DNA of 64,000 nucleotides, from contig NC_090319.1 in assembly GCF_040869045.1 (NCBI RefSeq), positions 58,252,779 to 58,316,778 on the forward strand, read 5' to 3'. The stretch is from Eurosta solidaginis. Lineage: Eukaryota; Arthropoda; Insecta; Diptera; Tephritidae. The notes beneath the pieces were generated by a model. The model ran no database searches. It was not told the DNA's origin and was given only the letters and a program-made list of their open reading frames with translations. A program made the translations under genes and the position numbers. Every line of letters begins with the position of its first letter. Position 1 is the first letter of the stretch. Below are positions 1 through 9,395 of the stretch, one piece after another.

Positions 1-1
1 A

Positions 2-1483
2 CGCGTATTACAGACTGTGGGTGGTAGACCAGATGTAATACTAACATTTGGTGAGCATTCAACCAATTTGGTAAAAATTTTGCATACACTGGAAAAAAAT
101 GACAAAAATATAGGCAAGGAAACATCGGATTTCGGCGCCATCATCATCATCGATCGTGACAAAGATTATGCATCTAGTTTGCTAACGCCAGCCATATATG
201 CTGGATTGTTATTAGAAGTCTTCAATCGACGCGCTGCTGAAGTGGACATACAAGCTGCTTCTAATAAAATTTTAGAACAAAAACTTGCTATTTTCCAAGT
301 ACCCACTCGTGCTGATCAACAAAGGCAGCAGCCAACAAAGCCACCACTTGATAAGGCAAAGAAAGCAACAACTAAACTACCCAGCATACGTATGAATGCA
401 CTGAGCGATGAAATTTATGGAGAAAATCGTTATAAACATTTCGCTCAAGCCAGCAGTCAAATACGCACACAAGCAAAAAATATAGGTTTGGAAGTGCAAA
501 AGTTGAATGCCATGAAACTTGAAGAAATGCATGAATATGTGGCACGCAAATTGCCCAAAGTTACTGAATTGAAGGCAAGGATAATGCGACATTTGAATGC
601 CAGCGAACAAATAATTGAAATGTTGGGAGGCAATTTTCGTCGCATGCAATCGCTGGAAGAAGACATAATCAATAATGTGGCACGCAAACGTTTGCTTAGC
701 GAAATTGATGAGGTGCTCACTACCGATGGACAAAAGTTTAATACTCTGCGTTTGCTATGTCTCCTCCATCTATGCGCTGGCATTAGTAGTGATGAGTTAA
801 TGCAATTTGCACGCAACTATTGTAACTACTTTGGTCCATTTTATTTGGATGTATTTCAAAAACTAGCATTGGCGGGACTATTACCTTTGGCAAGGGAAGA
901 GGGGGGAGAGAGGACGAACACACATGCAAAACTACTATCAAATCTACAAATACCGAAATTTCAACAAACCGAATTTCAAGCGAACTCCAACCGTTTAAGA
1001 TTAATGTCATCAACAGCAAGCGAAGAACAAGCAGGCAGCGGTACAGTTGCAGGAAATAGCAGCAGCAGTAACTGCGGCGGAGTTGGTAGTGGTGGTGCCG
1101 GTAGTCCCATTATCACTTGTCCCAGTTATGTGTTCAACAAACTTTATATCCCAATTGCGGCACAACTTTGTTCCTATTTACTCAAAGCACAAACCGCGGA
1201 AGATTTCGCCAACAAAGTGGGCATGGTTGATAAGTTAGTAATGCATCATTCGGATGTTACAGCGGCGCTCAATCCTAAATCGTACGCAAACTCAATTAAA
1301 TTAAATGATACAAAGGACATTTTTCCATTGCGTAAACGTAATATTTTTGTCTTCCTTCTGGGTGGCGTAACATATGCAGAAATTGCTGCATGCGACTTAA
1401 TATCGCGCATCAACGGTTCACAAATCGTTGTGGGCTCGGATACACTTGTTGCTGGCAGTGATTTGATTGCTGGCGCCTTCTGA
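2..1483 (+). CDS. Vps33B: Vacuolar protein sorting 33B (Sec1/Munc18 family), 5' end outside window
   Basis: The reading frame is open from base 2 to a TGA at 1481-1483, so this is the last roughly 490 residues of a gene that starts upstream. The sequence reads as a Sec1/Munc18-family protein of the Vps33B type: an N-terminal block with VGGRPDV and LTFGEH, then a FGAIIIIDRDKDYAS stretch, and a C-terminal FVLLGGVTYAEIAA-like block. Vps33B proteins bind SNAREs and work with VIPAS39/Vps16B in endosome-to-lysosome trafficking; that role is family knowledge. A low-complexity Ser/Gly-rich insertion (SSSSNCGGVGSGGAG) lies around 1060-1110, inside the C-terminal half. SM proteins of this family run to about 600 residues, so roughly 120 are missing on the left. 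No intron is seen in this part. Paralogue Vps33A is less likely because of the VGGRPD/LTFGEH context, but this was judged by eye. Confidence 0.85.
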   Translation, partial: RVLQTVGGRPDVILTFGEHSTNLVKILHTLEKNDKNIGKETSDFGAIIIIDRDKDYASSLLTPAIYAGLLLEVFNRRAAEVDIQAASNKILEQKLAIFQVPTRADQQRQQPTKPPLDKAKKATTKLPSIRMNALSDEIYGENRYKHFAQASSQIRTQAKNIGLEVQKLNAMKLEEMHEYVARKLPKVTELKARIMRHLNASEQIIEMLGGNFRRMQSLEEDIINNVARKRLLSEIDEVLTTDGQKFNTLRLLCLLHLCAGISSDELMQFARNYCNYFGPFYLDVFQKLALAGLLPLAREEGGERTNTHAKLLSNLQIPKFQQTEFQANSNRLRLMSSTASEEQAGSGTVAGNSSSSNCGGVGSGGAGSPIITCPSYVFNKLYIPIAAQLCSYLLKAQTAEDFANKVGMVDKLVMHHSDVTAALNPKSYANSIKLNDTKDIFPLRKRNIFVFLLGGVTYAEIAACDLISRINGSQIVVGSDTLVAGSDLIAGAF

Positions 1484-1584
1484 CAATACTCTGACACTCG
1501 GTTAAGCACAACTCACACAAAAAAGACCCTCGAATTATTAATATTGATAATGTTTATATTAAAGTTTTATATTTAGTATTTTAT

Positions 1585-1590
1585 AATAAA
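1585..1590 (+). terminator. Poly(A) signal of Vps33B
   Basis: AATAAA lies 102 bases after the Vps33B stop codon in AT-rich sequence, the expected place for mRNA 3'-end formation. The stretch from here to 2371 has no convincing gene. It holds two runs rich in the pentamer GATAC/GTATC (about 1715-1800) and nothing else that I recognise. Confidence 0.6.
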
Positions 1591-2371
1591 ATTTCACATG
1601 TTTATGTGTTAAAAGCACAAATTTAAAGACAAATTGAACAAAAAGAAAACATTAGTTAAAAAATGTAACGGTAACTTTGCAGCGTTTGCAGAACTATTAC
1701 GGACACTAATTTTGATACGATACTTTGCCATATATTCGATATATTTGCTATGGATTCGATACCGATACTTTTTGAAGCGCAGTATCGTATCGAGTTTTCG
1801 GTAAAAGTTGGCGAAATACATGCACAAATAAACTAATCGAACAAGGACCAGTTTTGTATGTTTGCCTCTTATATTTAGTTCGTGAATTTAAAGAAAATTT
1901 GCGCTTTTGCAATTAAGTTATTTAAACAAAGTTGCCATGGATCATTCCTGTGCCTGATTTACATATGTAGAGCTATTTGCGCATTTAAAATTTTTCTCGC
2001 TTCATATTCGACGGCCTTTTTCTAGCAAGATATACGTCGGCCATTCATTCAACTTATCCGTCAAATGAAGCACGCAGCAAGGCGTTCTATGTAAATGCGG
2101 AATTACATATAATGGTCAGTGCTTCGCTCTGACAGATAAGCCTAACTAATGGTTAACGGTCTTCCTAGATGAAGTTTGTAGAGCGTAAAACGACGCAACA
2201 CGTTCACAGCTCTTCTGACATAGTTAAAGCTCTTGTCAGAGCGTTCTTTGTGAATTCTGTCTTATTCCAACATGTATCTTACACATCTAAAGATATATTG
2301 AAATATCACTTTTTGCACGTATATAAGTACACGTTTGCGGATAAAAAACGCTTATCCTCACTTATACCTAT

Positions 2372-2596
2372 AGCTGGAGACATTGGTGCTTTATCGGTAA
2401 CCGTATCGGTAACCTTTTAACAGCTGATTCGACCAACCTTATGAGAATCAATGTAATCGATTATTGGTGCCGCTAAGGTCGTAACCGTATCGTAGCCAAC
2501 CAAATGGGTTTTGGTTTACCGTCGTAACGATAAACAGCTGATTACGTTAGGGATACGGATACAGCGATACGACATACGGCACCAATGACTCCAGCT
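2372..2596. mobile_element. Harbinger-like MITE, copy 1 (225 bp)
   Basis: The ends are inverted repeats: AGCTGGAGACATTGGTGC on the left and the complement of GGCACCAATGACTCCAGCT on the right. The 3-bp direct repeat TAT flanks the element at 2369-2371 and 2597-2599. The inside is strongly palindromic, with two CAGCTGATT cores and repeated CGTATCGGTAACC-type blocks, and there is no ORF. The same 225-bp unit recurs at 2600-2824 and 24376-24600, and interrupted at 47921-48858. TSDs of TAT, TAA and TTA fit the PIF/Harbinger superfamily, which is an inference. Confidence 0.85.
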
Positions 2597-2599
2597 TAT

Positions 2600-2824
2600 A
2601 GCTGGAGACATTGGTGTTTTATCGGTAACCGTATCGGTAACCTTATAACAGCTGATTCGACCAACCTTATGAGAATCAATGCAATCAATTATTGGTGCCG
2701 CTAAGGTCGTAACCGTATCGTAGCCAACCAATTGGGTTTTGGTTTACCGTCGTAACGATAAACAGCTGATTCCGTTAGCGATACGGATACAGCGATACGA
2801 CATACGGCACCAATGACTCCGGCT
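2600..2824. mobile_element. Harbinger-like MITE, copy 2 (225 bp), head-to-tail with copy 1
   Basis: This is a second full-length unit starting right after the TAT that ends copy 1, and followed by TAT at 2825-2827. The two copies differ at only a few positions, so the dimer arose recently by tandem insertion or unequal exchange. Confidence 0.85.
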
Positions 2825-3362
2825 TATATGACACTACTTTATTTTCTCTATATTTTTATTCTATTTCTCTTATATTTTTTGTCGCTCTCCCTTTTAATAG
2901 TGTTTCAGTACTGGTGTAAGTGTGTAAACTACATTTCAAAAAAACTAACGAAATACAAGAAAAATACAACCTAGTTTATTACGAGCCAGTTTGTATTTCG
3001 ATAGGCTTTTTTGAGTCGGTTTTTTCTTTATTTTTTCTGACAAATGAAAATTTTGGTTTTAGTTTGAAAACGTTGTGCATAAAAACACAACTAAAATCAA
3101 CATTCATGTGAAAAAAGTGAGCCATCAGAGACCGAAATAATTTTCCACTGTTATTTGTAATGTTTTTTTTTTTTTTGTTAAAAATGTTAATGTAAAAATT
3201 AAATTTAAAACATACACAAAAACATGTCAAACTCACTCATTGTGGGAGAATAGTGGCCTCACTTTCTCATGGTAGAAATTGTTTGTGTATTTTGAAGTTC
3301 CTATAAAGTTTCGTTAGTTTTTCTAGCTTGGAATCCAAGACAAAATAAAGTAGTGTCATATA
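2825..3362. mobile_element. TIR element with 21-bp perfect inverted ends, no ORF
   Basis: Bases 2825-2845 (beginning TATATGACACTACTT) are the exact reverse complement of 3342-3362. Similarity continues a few bases inward with one mismatch. The likely TSD is TA, suggesting a Tc1/mariner-type non-autonomous element. The interior is AT-rich with a T tract near 3160 and shows no transposase. Confidence 0.75.
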
Positions 3363-4136
3363 GGTTTTAGATAATGTTTAGGAGACCCATCTAGCGGCAG
3401 TGGTTAAATAACTAGCTAGAGAACGGGTTGTACCGAAAAGCGGACACCTCTGTTGGCCATAGTGTATAAACTAAAGCTGAATCTGTTGGGGTGAATAGTG
3501 GACATACATTATTTTTAGAGGTAATACATAGAAGTAGTGTAAAAGTAAAACATAGAAACACAATTCAGTTGCATCTGAGTATAATGCGTATTGAAATTAG
3601 GAGTACTGTTAGTACTGGAAGAGAAGCTCGGCCTTAAATCTCTTCGGAGGTTATCGCGCCTTACATTTATTTTTTTCTTTTATAATTTTCTGCGCAGCAA
3701 TTTCAGAAGTGCAGATAAAGTTTAACACTTAGCAGTCCATATAAAGTTTAAGTGTATACGTATATAAAAAAAAAAAACACAAATATTGTTCCGCACACCT
3801 GTCTCGTCATTTCAACATCGACACTTTGAGTATCGAGGCTTTTTATTTCGATACTATCGGGTACCCCATACTTGTAGAGCGATACTTATATACCGTACCG
3901 ATACTTTGCTTTCAATGATGCTTCACTACTGTATATTAAAATCCCCGACACATAAGCAGTTTTTCATATAAATGAGTTTAACACAAGCTTATGCATTATG
4001 AGTAGATTGCACGTATTTTTATGGAGAACGGTAGAATGGGCGACGCTGGCGGCATCTGATATTGAAAAGTAGCCAACTCCCAAATTTTGTTCCAAGCAAA
4101 TCATAAGAAGAAGAATTTGACATTTGCTTTGGCTAA
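3363..4136. other. Intergenic, no gene seen
   Basis: No open frame with recognisable content. There is an A tract at about 3766-3778 and a second GATAC/GTATC-rich patch at about 3820-3910 resembling the one near 1715-1800. Confidence 0.5.
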
Positions 4137-4492
4137 AGGCTCCATTACTGATACTTAGCATAGACTTGACTTGGCTTGCGAACTGTCACTTACAGTTCTG
4201 TTAAATGAACATTGCATGTTACTGATTACTCAAAACTTAACTTGACTTAGAAGTCTGTTGAATTTTGATTTTCTATGTAAGTTCTAAGTGACGTTTACAT
4301 TTTGAGATGCCATTTGTTTGTTTCCATTTCATTTTGACATTTTGTCATACAAATTGACATTTATTTAAAAATAAATTTCAACGCTGATTATGATACCAGA
4401 TTTTATGCGCCAAGTGGAGTATAATCGTGGCTAAGTTGCCAAGTTTACGCCAAGTCGAGTCAAGTCTATGCTAAGTATCACTAATGGGGGCT
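4137..4492. mobile_element. Harbinger-like MITE with long TIRs (356 bp)
   Basis: The left end (AGGCTCCATTACTGATACTT...) and the right end (complement AGCCCCCATTAGTGATACTT...) pair for about 40 bp, including the block GATACTTAGCATAGACTTG. The TSD is TAA at 4134-4136 and 4493-4495. No ORF. Confidence 0.8.
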
Positions 4493-4820
4493 TAAGTGTG
4501 TTGGCACACGTTGCAAGTGTTGGTTGGTAAATTTCCTAACATTTTTAGCAATTAAAAACTGCAATATAACAATCGATTACGACGCAAAATATGTTAGCAA
4601 GTATTTTTGTTGTATAGGGAGAATGTTTATAACAGTGCTTCGGGAATTTTGTATGTGAATAGGCAAGGCGTAATAAACTGCAATTGCCAAGTCTGAAGTT
4701 CTTTCATATTTACAAACGCAACATCTTGGTTGATTGTGGTGATGTTATTAGAATGCATAAACTTGAGTTAAACGAATCTACATATATGAATAATGTCATT
4801 ATGCCGCAGCCTTAACGAAA

Positions 4821-5086
4821 ACCACCACAAATCACCTACATAAATTTCGCATTCACGAGTTCAAAATTGCTTCGTTCTGCGCATCTACGTCATAGCTGAC
4901 TCTTGAGCGCATAAAAAAAGAGCGAGAAAAGAAGAGCTAAAGGAAAAAGAGTCAATTCATAGGTCATAAAAAACAGCTGATCTAATGTTTACATGTGCAT
5001 TTGATTAGCTGTTTTTTAAGACTTGCATAACGAAGCAATTTTGAACTCGTGATTGCGCAGTCTGGTTAGGTGATTTGTTGTGGTGC
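4821..5086. mobile_element. Foldback (fully palindromic) element
   Basis: The outer arms 4821-4838 and 5067-5086 pair around CACCACAA and AATCACCTA. Middle arms 4851-4877 and 5029-5056 are near-perfect complements (core CACGAGTTCAAAATTGC). An inner hairpin pairs AAAAAACAGCTGATC with a GATTAGCTGTTTTTT-type arm. There is no ORF, and no TSD could be assigned. Confidence 0.65.
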
Positions 5087-5282
5087 ATATCCATAACCAT
5101 CTCCAATGTGATCGATTAATGGTGCCTTAACCTAATAATCGTGAAAATTTCATAAAAATGAAGAAAACGCAAAAACTTACAAACATATTCCACAAAAAAT
5201 AAGTCTCTTAGCCATAATCTACAAAAGTTATTAAATTCACCATCTCAAATATTTTTAGGTTATGGATCTGGCGAGAAACTGA
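5087..5282 (-). mobile_element. Fragment of the ATATCCATAACC palindromic family
   Basis: This sequence matches the reverse complement of about 49035-49240, sharing the block ATGTGATCGATTAATGGTGCC and the stretch with CATATTCCACAAAAAATAAG. It is truncated on the left by the foldback element. The hAT-like MITE at 5283 interrupts its right side. Confidence 0.65.
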
Positions 5283-5556
5283 CATAGTGTACCTATACCA
5301 AGTGTGTTCACTAAGCGATAAACGTCAAAACTACAAACAGCCTCGCTCACCTGATGGAAATCTCAGGTCTAGAGTCGCATTTTTGGTCTCAACGACAACA
5401 TTTTTGTCTACCAATCGTCTCGACTTTTTCAATTTTTCAATCATTCGGAGCATTCGGTAATGGTATCCATTTTGAATTCGCTGTCATTCCGAATCCAGCG
5501 AGTGCCTGTCAGAATGCTTGACAGATAAGTCAACACACTTGTACTTGTACACTATG
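5283..5556. mobile_element. hAT-like MITE (274 bp)
   Basis: The ends begin CATAGTGTAC and finish with its complement, and the next block (AAGTGTGTT) also pairs. An exact 8-bp duplication, GAAACTGA, flanks the element at 5275-5282 and 5557-5564. Eight-base TSDs are the hallmark of hAT transposons. No ORF. Confidence 0.85.
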
Positions 5557-5714
5557 GAAACTGAAAACATTGTGAATCAAACTAAGTGTGATATCTTCTG
5601 CATAGACGTCAAAATTCCAAAATGATTGGATCATCTGATTTGTAATTGACTATCGCTGTCTCATTCTGTATCGCTTTCCATCACCCGCTGAAGATAGCCG
5701 GCCCTATGCGCCGC

Positions 5715-5982
5715 CATGGTTCAATTATGTACAGGTTGGCTCATCTCATCAGCTGATTTTATTTATGTCATTGCATGGTCGAAGGGATTGTCAAAAGGAG
5801 ATGGCAAACTCAAAATGAAACCAACAAATTGGCAACATTTTACTTACACATACAAAAACTGCTAAGTTTTATGTTTCCATTCCATACCATTCGCACCAAC
5901 ACCAATACACAGATTTTGACAATTTGAACAGACATATTTTGTTGCTTTACAGATGAGCCAACCTGTATATAGTTGAACCATG
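5715..5982. mobile_element. MITE with CATGGTTCAA-type TIR, copy A
   Basis: Inverted ends of about 33 bp (CATGGTTCAAT... and ...GTTGAACCATG, then GTTGGCTCATC and its complement). The direct repeat ATGCGCCGC flanks it at 5706-5714 and 5983-5991 (8 or 9 bp, depending on where the end is placed). A second copy in the opposite orientation is at 6154-6377. Confidence 0.85.
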
Positions 5983-6153
5983 ATGCGCCGCGATATTGAA
6001 CACCATGTCAAAACGCTAAAAAGTAGCCATATTGAACATCCTGTCAGGCAGTTTCATTCACAATGACTAAAAAACTAAAAACCAATTGATATGGTTATGG
6101 CCATTGTGAATTAATACAAGTGCGTAGCTACCCGCTTTTGAGTTGGTAGCACT

Positions 6154-6377
6154 CATGGCTCAACTATGGTTGGATTGTTTAAATTAGCGTGTTGGTGTTA
6201 GATGAATGGAATGGAATGAAAACATAAAACCTAGCAGCTTTTGTGTGTAGTAAGCAAATGTTGTCAATGTGTTGGTTTCATTTTGAGTTTGCCATCTCCT
6301 TATGACAATCCCTACTCCAGTGAAATGAAAAAAAAAAAATCAGCTGATGAGATGAGCCAACCATATAGGGAGCCATG
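6154..6377. mobile_element. MITE with CATGG TIR, copy B, inverted relative to copy A
   Basis: The ends CATGGCTCAACTATGG and GGGAGCCATG are flanked by GTAGCACT at 6146-6153 and 6378-6385. The inside is the diverged reverse complement of 5715-5982 (shared TTTTGAGTTTGCCATCTCCT-type block). It is hAT-like by TSD length. Confidence 0.85.
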
Positions 6378-6403
6378 GTAGCACTGAAATAAATATGTGT
6401 ACA

Positions 6404-7495
6404 TCTAATATATAAAATTCTTCTGTCACGGTTTTAGAGGCTGAACTCCTCCGAAACGCCTGAACCGATTCTCATGAAATTTTGTGAGCATATTGGTTAG
6501 GTCTGAGAATCGGCCAACGTCTACCTTTTTTTCTCTTCGTGTCTAGGGTCTTGAGATCAAAACGTGGACCCAGGTACCCCTAGAATGTGTTTACACAATA
6601 TGGATATGAAATGAAAGCTGTTGATGAGTGCTATAGTACAGGATAATTTTCATACCCCTGGGTGACAAGGGTCTCGAGATATAGGCCAAAACGTGGACCC
6701 TGATAGCCCTAGAATGTGTTTATACAATATGGATGTTAAATGAAAGCTGTTGATGAGTGATATAGTAAGGATAATTTTCATACAACTGGGAAGCTAGGGT
6801 CTCGACATATAGCCCAAAACGTGGACCCGGGTACCCCTAGAATGTGTTTATACAATATGGATATAAAATTAAAGCTGTTGATGAGTGCTACAGTACAGGA
6901 TAATTTTCATACAACTGGGAGGCTAGGGTCTCGAGATATAGCCCAAAACGTGGACCCGGGTACCCCTAGAATGTGTTTATACAATATGGATATCAAATGA
7001 AAGCTGTTGATGTGTGCTATAGTACAGGATAATTTTCATACAACTGGGATGCTAGGGTCTCGAGATATAGCCCAAAACGTGGACCCGGATACACCTAGAA
7101 TGTGTTTTTACATTATGGGAATCAAATTAAAGTTGTTGATGTATGCTTTAGTACAGAGTAAGTTTTACACCGCTGGATGACTACGGTCTCGATATATAGG
7201 CCAAAACATGGACCCGGATACACCTAGAATGTGTTTTTATATTATGGGCATCAAATTGAAGCTGTTGGTGTGTGCTATAATACAGAGTAAGTTTTACACC
7301 GCTGAGTGGCTAAAGTTCATTGTGATATTCGATTTAGTCGCACCAACCTGGCAAAACTGATAGGAGGAGGAGGAGTGAATAAAAAGATTAGGAAAAAGTG
7401 TAGAGGGGTAGGGCAGAGTTAGACGGAAAAAGCTTATTAAAATGTATGCAGATAGGCCAAATTTAGTGCAGAACAACGTCTGCCGGGTCTGCTAG
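6404..7495 (+). mobile_element. Non-autonomous Helitron/Helentron with internal tandem repeats
   Basis: The left end reads TCTAATATATAAAATTCTTC and continues with the typical insect Helitron lead-in CTGAACCGATTCTCATGAAA. The right end reads GCCGGGTCTGCTAG, followed by T, preceded by a short GCAGA/TCTGC hairpin. There are no TIRs and no TSD, as expected. Five to six copies of a unit of about 129 bp occupy about 6540-7310; GTGGACCC anchors fall at 6564, 6693, 6821, 6950 and 7079. No Rep/helicase ORF, so it depends on a partner element. Confidence 0.8.
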
Positions 7496-7610
7496 TATGT
7501 GTATATATAAAAGATTTCACCATATTTAAAAGCAAAAACACTGTATCGTATCGGGATACGAGTTCATGATGGCTGGCAACCTTATATGTATTATATTTCT
7601 TAATAAAACC

Positions 7611-7835
7611 AGTCTGGCAATACTGCGCTTGTCAGACTAGAAATTGACATGTTCAGATTAACTTGAAATGTGAAAGAGTTCAGTTCTGATTTGAGTGATA
7701 GAGAAAAGAATTGATTGTGGCAGGTTGTGATTAAAGGAAATAAAGAGTTGGGTTTTTTATAACCATTTTTTCCCAACTATAAACTTTGGCCGTTATATTC
7801 GTTATTGTGAGAAAGGGTAAGTTCCAAATTATACA
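7611..7835 (+). repeat. BEL 5' LTR
   Basis: Begins at TCTGGCAATACTGCGC and ends ...CCAAATTATACA. It matches the three 3' LTR pieces in order. The base before GTCTGG is A here and T in the 3' copy, so the canonical TG start has probably mutated here. Confidence 0.8.
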
Positions 7836-8120
7836 TTGGTCCATGTAGAGCCGGATGGAGAAGCGAAATGTAGGAGCTAACAGAGAATAGATGCGAGTAA
7901 GTGTGTCAAAGAATCTATATATACATGTTTTGTACATACATACGCGGATGCAGCGATAGAAGCCGCCTGACTGGCGGCAGTTACTTGCAAGAATCCACAT
8001 GCATATGTACGATACATACATATGTCCATGTAGGATAGCGATAGAAGCCGCCTGAGTGACGGCAGTTGTTTGTATTGAAATTTACCGGAGTCCATATGCA
8101 TATGTACGATACATACATAT

Positions 8121-8790
8121 TGTAACGAATTTGCTGCAAATCCTCTTATTTGCAATCCTCTGCTAAGTTCGAATCACTAAACTGTTGAATAAATAACTCC
8201 AATATTGAATGATGGAAAAATGGCCTTTATTAAGTACTTCACAATAACACTCAAACTGTGCAACGAATAGCTTAATAACCAAACTGATATCTTAAAGGAA
8301 ACTGACTTTCAAAATAATAGTGCTATTGCTCGCTAGATATCGTCTTACTCGTAACTGCTTGACAATTCAAATCAAACTGAATTACTTCTTACTCGCCTGC
8401 ATCGCTTTTATAGTTTACGCTGCATACTTCTAGGCTCTTCGATTTCCAGAAGTTACTAGTTGTTTCGGCTACAAAATCGCCAGCCACAACTACGTGCACA
8501 AATTATTGCTCTCTCTTGTGACAACTCAGATAAGGTATATGCATGTGTTTGTAGTTTACAGTCTCCCGCACACACATAAGCGTATAAGTAAATTCATCGG
8601 TGTGTGACATCTCATCTCTCGCTGCCTTGTATGTAAATGTTGCTCGTCGGAATGTGTACATATGTGTAGACGCAATTATCGATTCGCTTATGCAGACACA
8701 TAATGATTGAATTATTGATGTGCATTCACGTCACTGCTTAGATCGGCTTAGAGCTGGCAGCACTCCCTAGTCCCGCTAATATTCGTAACA
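8121..8790 (-). repeat. LTR of the gag-protease gypsy element (3' copy)
   Basis: 670 bp from TGTAACGAATTTGC to ATTCGTAACA. The ends carry the canonical TG/CA and a TGTAACGAAT/ATTCGTAACA inverted repeat with one internal difference. It is the 3' LTR because the element reads on the minus strand. Confidence 0.9.
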
Positions 8791-8801
8791 CTGCCCTCCA
8801 C

Positions 8802-9365
8802 CTAAGTCAAATCTCTCGATCTAAACGCTGCTAGCATCGCCAAATGTACCACTCTTCTACTCCGTGGTTTCTCAATGCTTTGTATGCGGTAGATGGTATC
8901 ACTGAGCTTCTTCACAATCTTGTATGGGCCTTCCCAACTGCACCGAAATTTGGATGGAACACCTTTCCGCCGGTGAGGGTTGTATAACAGTACCAAATCT
9001 CCCGCCAAGAAACTTTTCGAATTATTGTTCTCATGGTACCTGTGTTTCATCGTACCACTCAATACCCTGGTTCGTTCCTTTACACTCTGTTGTTTGGCCG
9101 ATGAACTACTTCGTAGAGCTTGCGCTGGACGGATTTGCTTTGCATAATCAGTATCGTTCCCACGTTTCCCCACAGTAGTGCGCTCTGGATTGAAACTACC
9201 CTCGCATTCCTTCTCGAAAATTCGTTGCTTCATTTTCCTGCGTCTTTTAGGTTTTGTCAATGCCAGTGTTTCTCTCGCAGATACTTTTGATTTTGATTTA
9301 TTTGGCCCATTCGATCTATCAACCTTTGCCTTCGACTTTCGTGGTCTTTGTCGAGTCTTTTCCAC
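8802..9365 (-). pseudogene. Gypsy pol remnant: linker plus integrase C-terminal tail
   Basis: An open frame of about 187 residues, after the gag-protease frame. The first half is very basic (KSKAKVDR, KPKRRRKMKQR) and looks like the spacer between protease and reverse transcriptase. The second half contains GDLVLLYNPHRRKG, WEGPYKIVKKLSDTIYRIQ and a C-terminal HLAMLAAF, typical of the integrase C-terminal (GPY/F-type) region. No YxDD, RNase H or DDE motif lies between, so several kilobases are deleted, apparently near the middle of this frame. Translation on its own is doubtful. Confidence 0.75.
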
Positions 9366-9395
9366 CAGTACCCGATTACTGCTGAACCCTTTTTC

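Noticed and set aside
2169..2420. 83-codon frame near the first MITE
   Set aside because: It runs into the MITE's inverted repeat and has no domain; likely chance.
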